64,000 nt of DNA from Myxococcales bacterium. Its GTDB lineage: Bacteria; Myxococcota_A; Polyangia; Haliangiales; Haliangiaceae. Numbering within the stretch: position 1 is the first letter of the stretch; each line of letters starts with the position of its first letter. The DNA lies in the NCBI GenBank assembly GCA_016717005.1, contig JADJUF010000001.1, forward strand, positions 496,001 through 560,000, in the 5' to 3' direction. Shown here one piece after another: positions 53,078 to 64,000 of this stretch. The notes beneath the pieces are model-generated. The model did no database searches. It was not told where the DNA came from and saw nothing but the letters and a program-made list of their open reading frames with translations. A program made the translations under genes and the position numbers.

Positions 53078-53816
53078 GTTGTCAGCCGATCGGGAGGCGG
53101 CCCAGCGCCCGAGTGTCAGCCGATCGGGAGACGGCCCCAGCGCCCGGGTGGCCCCAGCGCCCGGGTGTCAGCCGATCGGAAGGCGGCTCAGCGCCCGGGT
53201 GTCAGCCGATCGGGAGCCGGCCCAGCGCCCGGGTGTCAGCCGATCGGGAGGCGGCCCAGCGCCCGGGTGTCAGCCGATCGGGAGGCGGCCCAGCGCCCGG
53301 GTGTCAGCCGATCGGGAGGCGGCCCAGCGCCCGGGTGTCAGCCGATCGGGAGGCGGCCCAGCGCCCGGGTGTCAGCCGATCGGGGGACCAGCGCCCGGGT
53401 GTCAGCCACGGCCCGGTCACGGGCCCCAGCGCCGGGTGTCAGCCGATCGGGAACGGCCCAGCGCCGGGTGTCAGCCGATCGGGAGGCGACCCAGCACCCG
53501 GGTGTCAGCCGATCGGGAGGCGGCCCAGCGCCCGGGTGTCAGCCGATCGGGCGACGGCTCAGCGCCCGGGTGTCAGCCGATCGGGAGACGGCGGCGCGCG
53601 CCGGTGTCAGCCGATCGGAGCTCCCCAGCTCACGGGTGTCAGCCGATCGGGAGGCGGCCCAGCGCCCGGGTGTCAGCCGATCGGGAGGCGGACCCAGCAC
53701 CCGGGTGTCAGCCGATCGGGAGGCGGCCCAGCGCCCGGGTGTCAGCCGATCGGGCGACGGCTCAGCGCCCGGGTGTCAGCCGATCGGGAGACGGCGGCGC
53801 GCGCCGGTTCACCCGA
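53078..53816. repeat. 34-bp minisatellite upstream of acnA, about 21 units
   Basis: The unit is GTGTCAGCCGATCGGGAGG followed by a CGGCCCAGCGCCCGG-type half, 34 bp in all. About 21 copies are seen; nearly all keep the palindrome CCGATCGG. Some units are shortened or expanded. A block of three variant units near 53500-53603 recurs about 204 bp later (53704-53806), showing recent block duplication. All three plus frames are open because 34 is not a multiple of 3, but the predicted peptides look unnatural and I treat the array as non-coding. The gap 52915-53077 before it holds nothing recognisable. Confidence 0.88.
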
Positions 53817-53899
53817 GCCGATCGGAGCCCGAACCGGAGCTGGAGTCGCGGGCGGTCGCCGGGGACCACTTTTTCGAGCCGGTGGTAGAGTCCGCGCCC

Positions 53900-56638
<2,739 letters not shown>

Positions 56639-56673
56639 TCGACCGGTGCCGCGCGGTGCCCGCGCGATCCGTC

Positions 56674-56919
56674 GCGTTCACGCGCGACCCAGGCGCGACG
56701 CGATCCACGGGCGATCGCGCGCGCTTCAGGCGCGGTCGCGCGCGGCCGCGATCGACCACGGTCGGCCGCGCCGCGGCAGCTTGATGCCGAGCTTGCGCGT
56801 TCACGCGCGACCCCACGCGCGACGCGATCCACGGGCGATCGCGCGCGCTTCAGGCGCGCGATCGCTCACGGTCGTCCGCGCTGCGGCAGCTTGATGCCGA
56901 GCTTGCGCGCCCGGTCGGC
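56674..56919. repeat. Tandem duplication of the regulator 3' end (123-bp unit)
   Basis: The sequence from 56674 recurs at 56797, an offset of 123 bp. Both copies contain GCGTTCACGCGCGACC, GATCCACGGGCGATCG and GGCAGCTTGATGCCGAGC. The right copy includes the true C-terminal codons of the FHA-sigma-54 gene; the left copy repeats those codons beyond its stop. Confidence 0.8.
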
Positions 56920-58410
56920 GAAGGTCGACTTGGCCATCCCCAGCGCCTCGGCGGCGGCGCGGATCGAGCCGTGGCGGCTGAGCGCCTCGAGCATCGCGTC
57001 GCGCACCACGACCTCGTAGGTGGGCAGCGCCACCGGCGGCCCGTCGGGCTGCACCAGGCCGGGCCCGATCGGCGCGATCGCGGGCGCGAGCGGCTGGCGC
57101 CACGCTGTCGGGAACAGGTGCTCGGCGTCGATCACCTCGGCCGAGAACGTCACCGCGCGCACGATCGCCTGCCGCAGCTCGCGCACGTTGCCCGGCCACG
57201 CGTGCTCGCGGAGCGCGCGCCGGGCCCCGGCCGACAGCCGCCGGGGGCCGTGCGCGCGGGCCAGCTCCTCGAGGAACGCGCCGCACAGCTCGTCGAGATC
57301 GCCCGGGCGCGCGCGCAACGGCGGCAGGCGCACCACCACCGTCGCGACCCGATGATACAGGTCGACCCGCAGCGCCCCGCGCTCGCTGCCGAGCCCGCTC
57401 TCGCGGTTGGTCGCGGCGATCAGCCGGGCGTCGAACGGCTCCTCGCCGGTGCCACCGACCCGGCGGACCCGGCGGGTCTCGATCGCGCGCAGCAGGTGCG
57501 GCTGCTGCTCCATCGGCAGCTCGCCGAGCTCGTCGAGGAAGAGCGTGCCGCGATCGGCCTGGACGAACACGCCGTCGCGATCGCCGACCGCCCCGGTGAA
57601 CGCGCCGCGATCGTGCCCGAACAGCTCGGAGCCGATCAGCTCGCGCGGGATCGCGCCGCAGTTGAGCGGCACGAACGGCCCGCTCGACCGCCGCGAGCGC
57701 TCGTGGATCGCCTGGGCCACGACGTCCTTGCCGGTCCCGGTCTCGCCGACGATCAGCACGCTGCACTCGGACCCGGCGGCGCGGCTGGCGATCTCGACCG
57801 CCGCCCGCAGCGACGGATCCCGGCCGATCAGGCGGTCGAACCCGGCCCGAGCCTGCCCGGGCGGCCCCAGCGCCACCAGCTGGGTGAGGCCGACGGTCAA
57901 GGTCGTGCCCGGCGTCAGCTCGGCGCACTCGATCCGGCGATCGTTGATGTACGTGCCGTTGCGGCTGCCCGAGTCGCGCACGAACAACGAGCCGCCGTGG
58001 CGCTCGAGGACGCAGTGGACGCGCGACACGCACGGATCGGGCAGGACGATGTCGCAGCTCTCGCCCTTGCCGATGACGTAGCGTCGCTCCTCGGCCAGCG
58101 GGATCTCGGTCCCGCTGCGGGCCTCGCGCAGCACGGCGACCCGCACGCTGGCGCGGCGCCCGCTGGGTCCCGCCTGCGTCACTGGACTTGATTCGCGCGG
58201 TAGGAGTGCCATCTCCCCCGCCCTATCGACCACCCGCGCCAGCGGTTGCGTGAATCGTGCCGAAGCCTGGCTCGCGCCGTCGATCACCGTCATGGGGCGA
58301 TCGCTCAGCACGACCGGTGCCATCGGCAACGTCTTGAAACCGCGTGGGTCGCTGTCCGACCATGGCCGGTCCTCGCCCACGGTGGCCGAACTTCGTCCGC
58401 CGCCGGACAC
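56866..58410 (-). CDS. FHA-domain sigma-54 activator
   Basis: A 514-residue protein in the longest reading. An FHA domain (about 90-185; IGKGESCDIVLPD, VSRVHCVLE, SGSRNGTYIND) replaces the usual receiver. The AAA+ domain has Walker A GETGTGKD (222-229), GAFTGA (269-274) and TLFLDELGELP, and a Fis-type helix-turn-helix ends the protein (EALGMAKSTFADRARKLGI). Such proteins, frequent in myxobacteria, link Ser/Thr kinase signalling to sigma-54 transcription. The start is uncertain: GTG 58410 is the longest, and ATG 58323 or 58293 are reasonable alternatives. A 123-bp duplication lies at its 3' end and a 72-bp minisatellite lies upstream. Confidence 0.9.
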   Translation of the reverse strand: MSGGGRSSATVGEDRPWSDSDPRGFKTLPMAPVVLSDRPMTVIDGASQASARFTQPLARVVDRAGEMALLPRESSPVTQAGPSGRRASVRVAVLREARSGTEIPLAEERRYVIGKGESCDIVLPDPCVSRVHCVLERHGGSLFVRDSGSRNGTYINDRRIECAELTPGTTLTVGLTQLVALGPPGQARAGFDRLIGRDPSLRAAVEIASRAAGSECSVLIVGETGTGKDVVAQAIHERSRRSSGPFVPLNCGAIPRELIGSELFGHDRGAFTGAVGDRDGVFVQADRGTLFLDELGELPMEQQPHLLRAIETRRVRRVGGTGEEPFDARLIAATNRESGLGSERGALRVDLYHRVATVVVRLPPLRARPGDLDELCGAFLEELARAHGPRRLSAGARRALREHAWPGNVRELRQAIVRAVTFSAEVIDAEHLFPTAWRQPLAPAIAPIGPGLVQPDGPPVALPTYEVVVRDAMLEALSRHGSIRAAAEALGMAKSTFADRARKLGIKLPQRGRP

Positions 58411-58462
58411 CGCCCGTTGTCCGACCCGCCGCGCGACCTGGCCGAGGTCCTACCGAAACGGC

Positions 58463-58990
58463 GAACGGGGCCGCCGCCGGCGCCGGCGTAGCTCAGGTCC
58501 GCCACGCGACCGTGCCGAACGGGGCCGCCGCCGGCGCCGGCGCAGCTCAGGTCCGCCACGCGACCGTGCCGAGACGGCGAAGAGCGCCGTCGGCCCCGTC
58601 GAAGGTCACGCCCGCCACGCGACGGGGCCGCGGCCCAGCCGGAAAGCGAACGGAGCCGTCGTCGGCCCCGTCGAAGGTCACGCCCGCCACGCGACGGGGC
58701 CGCGGCCCAGCCGAACAGCGAACGGCGCCGTCGAAGGTCACGCCCGCCGCGCGACGGGGCCGCGGCCCAGCCGAACAGCGAACGGAGCCGTCGCCGGCGC
58801 CGTCGAAGGTCACGCCCGCCACGCGACGGGGCCGCGGCCCAGCCGAACAGCGAACGGAGCCGTCGTCGGCGCCGTCGAAGGTCACGCCCGCCACGCGACG
58901 GGGCCGCGGCCCAGCCGAACAGCGAACGGAGCCGTCGTCGGCGCCGTCGAAGGTCACGCCCGCCACGCGACGTGGCGAAGGCCCGGCACA
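58463..58990. repeat. 72-bp minisatellite upstream of the FHA-sigma-54 gene
   Basis: GAAGGTCACGCCCGCCACGC starts units at 58601, 58673, 58733, 58805, 58877 and 58949, spaced 72 bp except one 60-bp unit that lacks 12 bp. A 54-bp direct repeat with GAACGGGGCCGCC (58463 and 58517) precedes them. Frames in both directions stay open because 72 is a multiple of 3; their repetitive, arginine-rich products do not look like real proteins. The rest of the 58411-59068 gap holds nothing recognisable. Confidence 0.85.
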
Positions 58991-59068
58991 AACGGCGAAC
59001 GGGGCCGTCGCCGGCCCCGTCGAGACTCGTCCGCGAGGGCTCAGCGAGCCCTCCGTCGCGTCAGTCGA

Positions 59069-60250
59069 TCACCAGCCGCCGACGACGGTGTCGTGGAAGC
59101 CAGCCTGCTCGGCCATGTACCGCTTGGCGTGGCCGACCGCGCCCGACAGCATGGTCGGGTACGGGATGCACCAGAAGTACAGCGGGTCCGGGGTCGGCGG
59201 GTTCGAGATCGGCGGCAGCAGGTCCATGCCGATCGGCAGGTTGATGCAGCGCGGGGTCGGCATGTCGCCGGTCATGTCGTTGTTCGAGTCGTACCAGAGC
59301 AGGGTGTGCTCCCAGCAGAAGCCGAGCGTGTTCGAGAACGGCGACTCGGTGGTGAACGGCTCGCGCGCCCAGAAGAAGCGGCACGACTCACCAGCCGACA
59401 GCGAGTCGGGCGGCGCCGCGCCGAGCGAGTCGCACGTGTGGGCCGCGAGGCCGCCCTCGTCACCCTCGTTCAGGGTCTCCGACACGCCGGCCGCGTTGGG
59501 CTGGCACGACGCGCCACACTCGAAGGTGGCGGCGCCCGGCGCGGTGCGGCGCGGGGCGTGGTACGGCAGGCAGGAGTTGGCCGCGGCCTGACCCGGGATC
59601 GCCTCGCCGTGGGCCAGCGTGCCGGCGCCGACGCACACCGCGACGGTCTCGGTCTGGCTGGTCAGCGTGTAGCAGCCCTGGCCGGTCGCGCACGGCTGGC
59701 CGTTGACGTCGAGGGTCTGCGAGGTCGGGTTGCAGGTCGGGTTGCACGCGCCGGCGATCGGATCCTCGGTGCCGTTCGCGTACAGGTTGCGGTAGCGCGT
59801 GCAGGCGAAGTTCGCCGCGCACGCGGCCTGGGCCGAGCCGTCGAAGCCGCACACGTCCTGGCAGACGCCCATGCCGGTCGTCATCGAGATGCCGACGCAG
59901 ATGTTGCCGGCGGCGCAGTCGTCGAAGCCCGACGTCTCACCATCCGCGCCGCGCATGCACGCCTCGCCGGTGGCGACGGGGCCGTCGGCGACGCAGCCGA
60001 GCTTGCCGATCACGGTCGGGGTCGACTGCACGCGGATCCACGTGCACTTCTCGTTGGCGGCGCAGCCCTGCATACCCGCGGGCGCGACCGGATCGCACAC
60101 GAGGGCCGGGGGCCCATCGATCGAGACGGCGTCGATGCCGCCACCGCCATCCGAGCGGGCGTCCGGATTCACCTGGACGTCGTCACCACCACCGCCGCAG
60201 GCGGCGAGGAACCCGGCGAGCATCGCTCCCAAGGCAAGCTTCTTCATCAT
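59069..60250 (-). CDS. Cysteine-rich lipoprotein
   Basis: A 393-residue predicted lipoprotein (signal ending LAACGGGG). More than 20 cysteines are spread through the mature part in spaced pairs (CAAGNICVG, CQDVCGFDG, CNPTCNPTS, CATGQGC), suggesting many disulfides. This pattern recalls the exported cysteine-rich proteins of myxobacteria; no enzyme motif is present. An Asp/Gly linker follows the lipid Cys. ATG 60250 has AAGGAAG about 9 nt upstream. It is unlikely to be co-transcribed with the minisatellite-separated regulator downstream. The function is unknown. Confidence 0.85.
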   Translation of the reverse strand: MMKKLALGAMLAGFLAACGGGGDDVQVNPDARSDGGGGIDAVSIDGPPALVCDPVAPAGMQGCAANEKCTWIRVQSTPTVIGKLGCVADGPVATGEACMRGADGETSGFDDCAAGNICVGISMTTGMGVCQDVCGFDGSAQAACAANFACTRYRNLYANGTEDPIAGACNPTCNPTSQTLDVNGQPCATGQGCYTLTSQTETVAVCVGAGTLAHGEAIPGQAAANSCLPYHAPRRTAPGAATFECGASCQPNAAGVSETLNEGDEGGLAAHTCDSLGAAPPDSLSAGESCRFFWAREPFTTESPFSNTLGFCWEHTLLWYDSNNDMTGDMPTPRCINLPIGMDLLPPISNPPTPDPLYFWCIPYPTMLSGAVGHAKRYMAEQAGFHDTVVGGW

Positions 60251-60307
60251 CTATAGTCTTCCTTCTCAGTTGGGTCCCAGCGGCCACGCTGGACGGCAAT
60301 GTAGGCG

Positions 60308-60337
60308 TACGTAACCGACCTGCCCCGGCACCGTCAA
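60308..60337 (-). promoter_or_regulatory. Candidate promoter of the cysteine-rich lipoprotein gene
   Basis: Minus strand: TTGACG (60332-60337) and TACGTA (60308-60313), 18 bp apart, about 57 nt before ATG 60250. This is a conventional leader with a ribosome binding site. Confidence 0.45.
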
Positions 60338-60471
60338 GGACGATCCTTTGATCGCCCTGGCGCCCACTATGACCCGTGGGCGACCGGCACCATGCATGAG
60401 CCCCGTCACAGCCCGACCTAACAGCCGCTGAACTACCGTGATGCGCGCGCGCCGCGGTCACCGCAGCCGGG

Positions 60472-61314
60472 TCACGGGGTGACCGTCACCCGGCCGGGCG
60501 GGAGCGAGCCGTCGTCGACGCCGCCGGTGGCTGTCCAGACGATCGCCCCGGTCGCGCCGGCCGCCAGCACGGCGGCCCCAGCGATCACGTACCAGCGCCC
60601 GTACCAGGCCTTGTCGCGGCCGATGCCGCCCGGGGCGACCCGCAAGGACAGCGGCGCGTCGGGGCTGGCGACCCGGGCCAGCACGGCGCCGGCGGCGCCG
60701 CGAGCCTCGAGGTAATACTCGAGCACGTAGGGCGCGCGGGCGCCCGGCAGCGGGACGGCGGCGCGCCAGCGCTCATCACCAGCCGCGCGCGCGGGCTGCT
60801 CGGCGTAGGCCAGCGCGCCCAGGCGCCGGTGCAGCACCACGACCGCGCGCACCGCGTCGGCGCCGCGGGTCGCGCGCACGTCGAGCTCGAGCCGGTTGCC
60901 GGCGGTGGCGCCGCGCGGGGCCGCGTGCTCGAGGTCCACATCCCCGGCGGCGCCGGCCGGCACGACCTCGGCCCGGATCTGATCGAAGAACCGACGGATG
61001 CGCGGCGAGCCGGAGGTGTCGCGGAGCTGGAACCCGGGGTCGGCCTCGAGCAGGCGCTCGAACGCGTCGCGGGCGCCGCCCTCGTCGCCGTCGATGAACC
61101 GCGCCAGGGCGATCAGCTCCCACGCCCGCACCCGCAGCGCCCGGGGCGCGGCGCCGTCGCGGGTCACCGAGATCAGCGCCTTGATCGCGCGCGCGTACTC
61201 CTGATCGGCGAACAGGCGCTCGCCCTCGGCCAGGGCCTTGCGCGCGCGCGCGTCGGGCGCGTCGGCGTGGGCCACGACCGCGGCGCAGGCCACCAGCGCC
61301 AGCGCGGCCCTCAC
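60472..61314 (-). CDS. Exported tetratricopeptide-like protein with C-terminal membrane helix
   Basis: A 280-residue protein with GTG 61314 overlapping the previous stop by 4 nt. A signal peptide (ALALVACAAVVAHA) is followed by helical repeats (ARKALAEGERLFADQEYARAIKAL, read as ALAEGERLFADQEYARA; GGARDAFERLLEADPG) and a beta domain. A hydrophobic helix (WYVIAGAAVLAAGATGAIVW) lies near the C-terminus. The layout recalls outer-membrane or periplasmic assembly proteins of myxobacteria. No function is assigned. It lies downstream of the FG-GAP lipoprotein gene and is likely co-expressed with it. Confidence 0.78.
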   Translation of the reverse strand: MRAALALVACAAVVAHADAPDARARKALAEGERLFADQEYARAIKALISVTRDGAAPRALRVRAWELIALARFIDGDEGGARDAFERLLEADPGFQLRDTSGSPRIRRFFDQIRAEVVPAGAAGDVDLEHAAPRGATAGNRLELDVRATRGADAVRAVVVLHRRLGALAYAEQPARAAGDERWRAAVPLPGARAPYVLEYYLEARGAAGAVLARVASPDAPLSLRVAPGGIGRDKAWYGRWYVIAGAAVLAAGATGAIVWTATGGVDDGSLPPGRVTVTP

Positions 61315-62639
61315 CGGTGCACCCAGCGCGCGCCGTCGGCGCCGATCAGCACGGCGTCGGGCGCGCCGTCGTCGTCGAGATCGGTCGCGGCCACCGCGGT
61401 GGCGTCGGCGAGGTCGGCCTCGTGCGCGAGCGCGCCGTCGGCGGTCCCGATCAGCGCCAGCGACGGCGCCCCGGCCAGGACCGCGTCGGGCCGACAGTCG
61501 CCGTCCCAGTCGCCGACCGCGGCCGCGGCGCCGACCGGCGCCGGCTGCGGCACGCGCACGAAGGTCTGATCCTCGAGCAGGCCGCCGCGGTTGATGAACA
61601 CCCGCGGGCCGGCGCCGGCGATCGCGACCACCAGATCGAGATCGAGATCGCCGTCGAGATCGCCGACCGCGATCGCGGTGGCGGTGCGCGCGGTCGCGGC
61701 GAACACCCCGGGCGCGGCGGTGAGCGTGCCGGTGCCGCTGGCGTCGCCGACCAGCGCCACCAGCGGCGCGCCGGCCTGCCCGACGATCACGTCGGCGTGG
61801 CCGTCGCCGTCGAGGTCGGCGGCCGCCAGCGCGCGGATCGCGGTGATCGCGCCGCGCCCGTCGACCGCGGCGGCGTCGAGCGCGAAGCCGCCGGCGCCGT
61901 CGTTGCGCCACAAGGTCACCGCCGCGCCCGCGCCCGCGATCAGGTCGAGATCGCCGTCGCCGTCGACGTCAGCCGCGGCCAGCGCCGTCGCGGCCGTGGC
62001 CACGACCGGCCCGGCGGTGAACGTGCGCGCCCGCCGCCACCACACCTCGACCTGGCCGCCGCGCGCGATCGCCAGATCGTCGGCGCAGTCGCCGTCGAGA
62101 TCGGCGGCGATGATCGCGTCGCCGCCGCCGCCGGGCAGCGCCTCGGTCACGAGCTGGCCGCCGACGACGTCGAGGATCGCGCCGCCGCCGCCGTCGAGCG
62201 CGACCACGACCGTGCCGCCGTGGCCCTGCGACGCCACGGCGATCGCGGCCGGGGCCGGGGCCGGCGCGCCGACCACCAGCGCGCCCGCGCGCGCGGCCGG
62301 ACAGCGATCGAGCCGCAGCGCCACGTCGTCGGAGAAGTCGAGCCGCGCGCTGGCGCGGCTGACCGCGGTGCCGGCCCGGTAGCCGATGGCCAAGGCGCTG
62401 GCGGCCTCGGCGGCGCCGGGCTCGACCGCGAGCGTCTGCGGCAACGTGGCCAGGCGATCGACCAGCCGGTAGGTGCGCCCGAAGCTGCCGCCGCCCAGCT
62501 CGCGATCGGCCACGCCCAGGCACACGGCGTCGAGCTCGGCCGGCACCACCCGATCGCTGTCGAGCGTCAGGGTCACGCCGCCGGCGCACCCGAGGGCGGG
62601 CCCGACGCTAGCGACGACGGCGACGGCGAACCAGCGCAC
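61311..62639 (-). CDS. FG-GAP/VCBS beta-propeller lipoprotein
   Basis: The protein has about 442 residues from GTG 62639, chosen because it begins a compact signal sequence (FAVAVVASVGPALGC) with lipobox ALGC. GTG 62657 and ATG 62690 are longer alternatives. Repeated calcium-binding D-x-D-x-D-G blades follow: AADLDGDCADDLAIA, AADVDGDGDLDLIAG, AADLDGDGHADVIVG, VGDLDGDLDLDLVVA and TDLDDDGAPDAVLIG. These are FG-GAP/VCBS propeller repeats of surface proteins that bind ligands or partners. The gene overlaps the amidase end by about 32 nt and the next gene start by 4 nt, so three exported proteins are linked. Confidence 0.86.
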   Translation of the reverse strand: MRWFAVAVVASVGPALGCAGGVTLTLDSDRVVPAELDAVCLGVADRELGGGSFGRTYRLVDRLATLPQTLAVEPGAAEAASALAIGYRAGTAVSRASARLDFSDDVALRLDRCPAARAGALVVGAPAPAPAAIAVASQGHGGTVVVALDGGGGAILDVVGGQLVTEALPGGGGDAIIAADLDGDCADDLAIARGGQVEVWWRRARTFTAGPVVATAATALAAADVDGDGDLDLIAGAGAAVTLWRNDGAGGFALDAAAVDGRGAITAIRALAAADLDGDGHADVIVGQAGAPLVALVGDASGTGTLTAAPGVFAATARTATAIAVGDLDGDLDLDLVVAIAGAGPRVFINRGGLLEDQTFVRVPQPAPVGAAAAVGDWDGDCRPDAVLAGAPSLALIGTADGALAHEADLADATAVAATDLDDDGAPDAVLIGADGARWVHR

Positions 62640-64000
62640 CAGCGGCCAGGATGACACAGAGCGACGCCGACCCGCCACCGCCGGCGGCACAGCCGCCCGA
62701 CGCGTCGCCGCCGAGATCCGAGCCGGAGCCCGAGCCCGCGCCGCCGCCGCGCGGCAGCACCATCACGTCCATCGTGACCACCGGGCCGAACCAGCCGACG
62801 CCCTCCTGCACCAGCTGGAACGCCTCGTGGTACGCGGTCGGCTCGGTCACCTCGGGCGCGCGGATCGCGAACGTGAAGCGCCCGGTCGCGCCCGGCCCGT
62901 AGTTCGAGTGATCGGCGCCGGTGGCGCGGTTGGGGGCCAGCCAGTTGCCGTCGAGGAAGAACGCCGACGCCCGGTCCATCGGCTCGGCGGTGCCCAGCCG
63001 GGTCTCGTCGAGGCCCCAGGTGATCGTCGACTCGTTGACGAACTCGAAGTAGGCCACGGCCTCGTCGCCGCTGGTCATCGTCGTCGGGAACTCGGCCGCC
63101 GCGGCCGCGGCCGCGAGCGTCGGCGCGCCGCCGCCGGTCACCAGCGCCAGGTAGTGGGCCCAGTCCCAGCCCGGCCCGGGGTCGGTGTGATCGGAGCAGT
63201 CGGGCGCGTCGCCGTGCCCGTAGATGTGCATCCGGTCCTTGGGGATGCCGTACTGATCGCACAGCCACGCGGTCAGCGCCGCCGACCGCATGTACATCGC
63301 CTCGGTGTACCAGCGGCCGGGATCGGCGACGAAGCCCTCGTGCTCGATGCCGACCGACTCGGTGTTGAAGCAGGCGTCGTGGTAGGCGACGTCCTTGTCG
63401 TCGACCATCTGGGTCAGATCGCCGTCGACCGAGCGGATGACGTAGTGCGAGCTGACGCCGGCGGCGGTGTTCTGGAACCAGCTGATCGCGCCGCTGTAGC
63501 TGCCCTGCGTGGTGTGGACGACGACGAAGTTGATGTCGGCGGCGCCGCGGTTGGCGACGCGGTAGTTGCCCGCGACCGCCGGCACCCAGTGCGCGCCGGG
63601 GAACCCGCGCGCGGCGGCGCCGCCGACGACGCCGGGGACGAAGGCCTCGGGCCGCGCGGTCACGGTCAGCGCGCGGCCGGCGTCGTCGACGCCGCGCACG
63701 CCCCGGGCCAGGCCGGCCAGGACGCTGTCGGCGAAGCGCTCGCCGACCTCGCCGCCGCCGCCGAACCCGATCAGCGCCGGGCGCCAGCCCGCCAGCGTAC
63801 GCGGGCGCGCGCCGGCCAGCGCGTCGAGCAGCGCCGCGGCGGCGCGGGTGGTCGCGAGCGGATCGGTCCGGACCGCCGCGGGCGCCAGCCCGGCCAGCGC
63901 GGCGGCGCGGGCCAGGGCGCGCGGGCCCTCGTGCTCGGTCAGCGCGAACAGGCCCCAGGCGGCCGGACCGTGATCGGCGTCGGGCTCGGGCGCGATCATC
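62608..64000 (-). CDS. N-acetylmuramoyl-L-alanine amidase with MYXO-CTERM-like tail (N-terminus beyond window)
   Basis: At least 463 residues are seen; the frame probably continues past the window edge, since the first visible residues look internal. An Amidase_2 domain is clear: VVVHTTQGSY (zinc His), YHDACFNTESVGIEHEG and GHGDAPDCSDHTDPGPGWDW. It cleaves the amide bond between MurNAc and the peptide stem. A beta domain follows (EPTAYHEAFQLVQEGVGWFG). The end is a Gly/Ser linker, a Gly-Cys, a hydrophobic stretch (SLCVILAAGALV) and six arginines, the layout of MYXO-CTERM sorting tails, which suggests anchoring at the cell surface. The mature enzyme may attack prey or remodel its own wall. Confidence 0.88.
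   Translation of the reverse strand, partial: MIAPEPDADHGPAAWGLFALTEHEGPRALARAAALAGLAPAAVRTDPLATTRAAAALLDALAGARPRTLAGWRPALIGFGGGGEVGERFADSVLAGLARGVRGVDDAGRALTVTARPEAFVPGVVGGAAARGFPGAHWVPAVAGNYRVANRGAADINFVVVHTTQGSYSGAISWFQNTAAGVSSHYVIRSVDGDLTQMVDDKDVAYHDACFNTESVGIEHEGFVADPGRWYTEAMYMRSAALTAWLCDQYGIPKDRMHIYGHGDAPDCSDHTDPGPGWDWAHYLALVTGGGAPTLAAAAAAAEFPTTMTSGDEAVAYFEFVNESTITWGLDETRLGTAEPMDRASAFFLDGNWLAPNRATGADHSNYGPGATGRFTFAIRAPEVTEPTAYHEAFQLVQEGVGWFGPVVTMDVMVLPRGGGAGSGSGSDLGGDASGGCAAGGGGSASLCVILAAGALVRRRRRR

Noticed and set aside
53078..53816. CRISPR array with 34-bp repeats
   Set aside because: The repeats are directly adjacent with no unique spacers, and no cas genes are nearby; it is a minisatellite.
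58344..59591. Arginine/serine-rich repeat protein across the 72-bp array
   Set aside because: The open frame results from a period divisible by 3; it overlaps real minus-strand genes on both sides and has unnatural composition.

Overview
The window is very GC-rich (well above 70% by eye, with G/C at nearly every third codon position). The gene content suggests a myxobacterium-type genome (Myxococcota, probably a Haliangium/Kofleriaceae-like lineage). It has many lipoproteins with Asp/Ala-rich linkers, an amidase ending in a MYXO-CTERM-like Gly-Cys/TM/Arg tail, several FHA and sigma-54 activator genes, a collagen-repeat surface protein, an M43 metalloprotease, and a cyanophycin cluster. No rRNA, tRNA, CRISPR array, insertion sequence or prophage was recognised. 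Assignment to a lineage is inference; no search was run.

Layout. 0-5.8 kb: end of a PilZ protein, a tiny basic protein behind a near-consensus promoter, bifunctional (p)ppGpp enzyme rel, a frameshifted lipoprotein, and gmk-yicC. 5.8-10.1 kb: a solute-binding protein, sensor kinase and NtrC-type regulator that look like one signalling unit; the first two genes each carry an apparent single-base frameshift. 10.1-13.1 kb: a 20-bp minisatellite, a small zinc-ribbon protein and a phosphohexomutase. 13.5-16.7 kb: secreted M43 protease, small lipoprotein and collagen-like protein. 16.7-22.5 kb: a minus-strand run of secreted or membrane proteins (beta-propeller, metallophosphoesterase, alkylsulfatase-like hydrolase) and a divergent copper monooxygenase-like lipoprotein. 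22.7-30.7 kb: TonB-like protein, lexA, HEAT-like protein, murJ, GAF histidine kinase, fabH-like synthase. 30.8-36.5 kb: heptaheme cytochrome, phosphodiesterase-type lipoprotein, M1-like peptidase, an inverted/tandem repeat element and a cold-shock protein. 36.7-41 kb: double-FHA protein, DUF2254-like membrane protein, lamin-tail lipoprotein, TerB-like protein. 41-52.1 kb: aldo/keto reductase, M14 carboxypeptidase, iadA, cphB, cphA, a CphA-like Mur ligase without an ATP-grasp domain, then a TetR-C45 hydrolase pair. 52.3-64 kb: C39-like protein, 34-bp minisatellite, acnA, FHA-sigma-54 activator, 72-bp minisatellite, cysteine-rich and FG-GAP lipoproteins, and the edge of an amidase.

How it works together. 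The clearest pathway is cyanophycin turnover: CphA makes the Asp-Arg polymer, CphB cuts it to beta-Asp-Arg, and IadA splits that dipeptide. The extra Mur ligase, the M14 peptidase and the C45 hydrolase are candidate additions to this system. The 5.8-10.1 kb unit probably senses a ligand and drives sigma-54 promoters.

Two genome-wide habits are visible. First, many genes have a -10 hexamer ending only about 5-8 nt before the start codon, with a -35 element 17-18 bp further upstream, so they are probably transcribed leaderless. Second, neighbouring genes overlap by exactly 4 nt (ATGA/GTGA) again and again. Intergenic space is occupied by several unrelated minisatellites. Five genes show apparent single-base frameshifts in G/C runs or repeats, which may be sequencing errors rather than real mutations.
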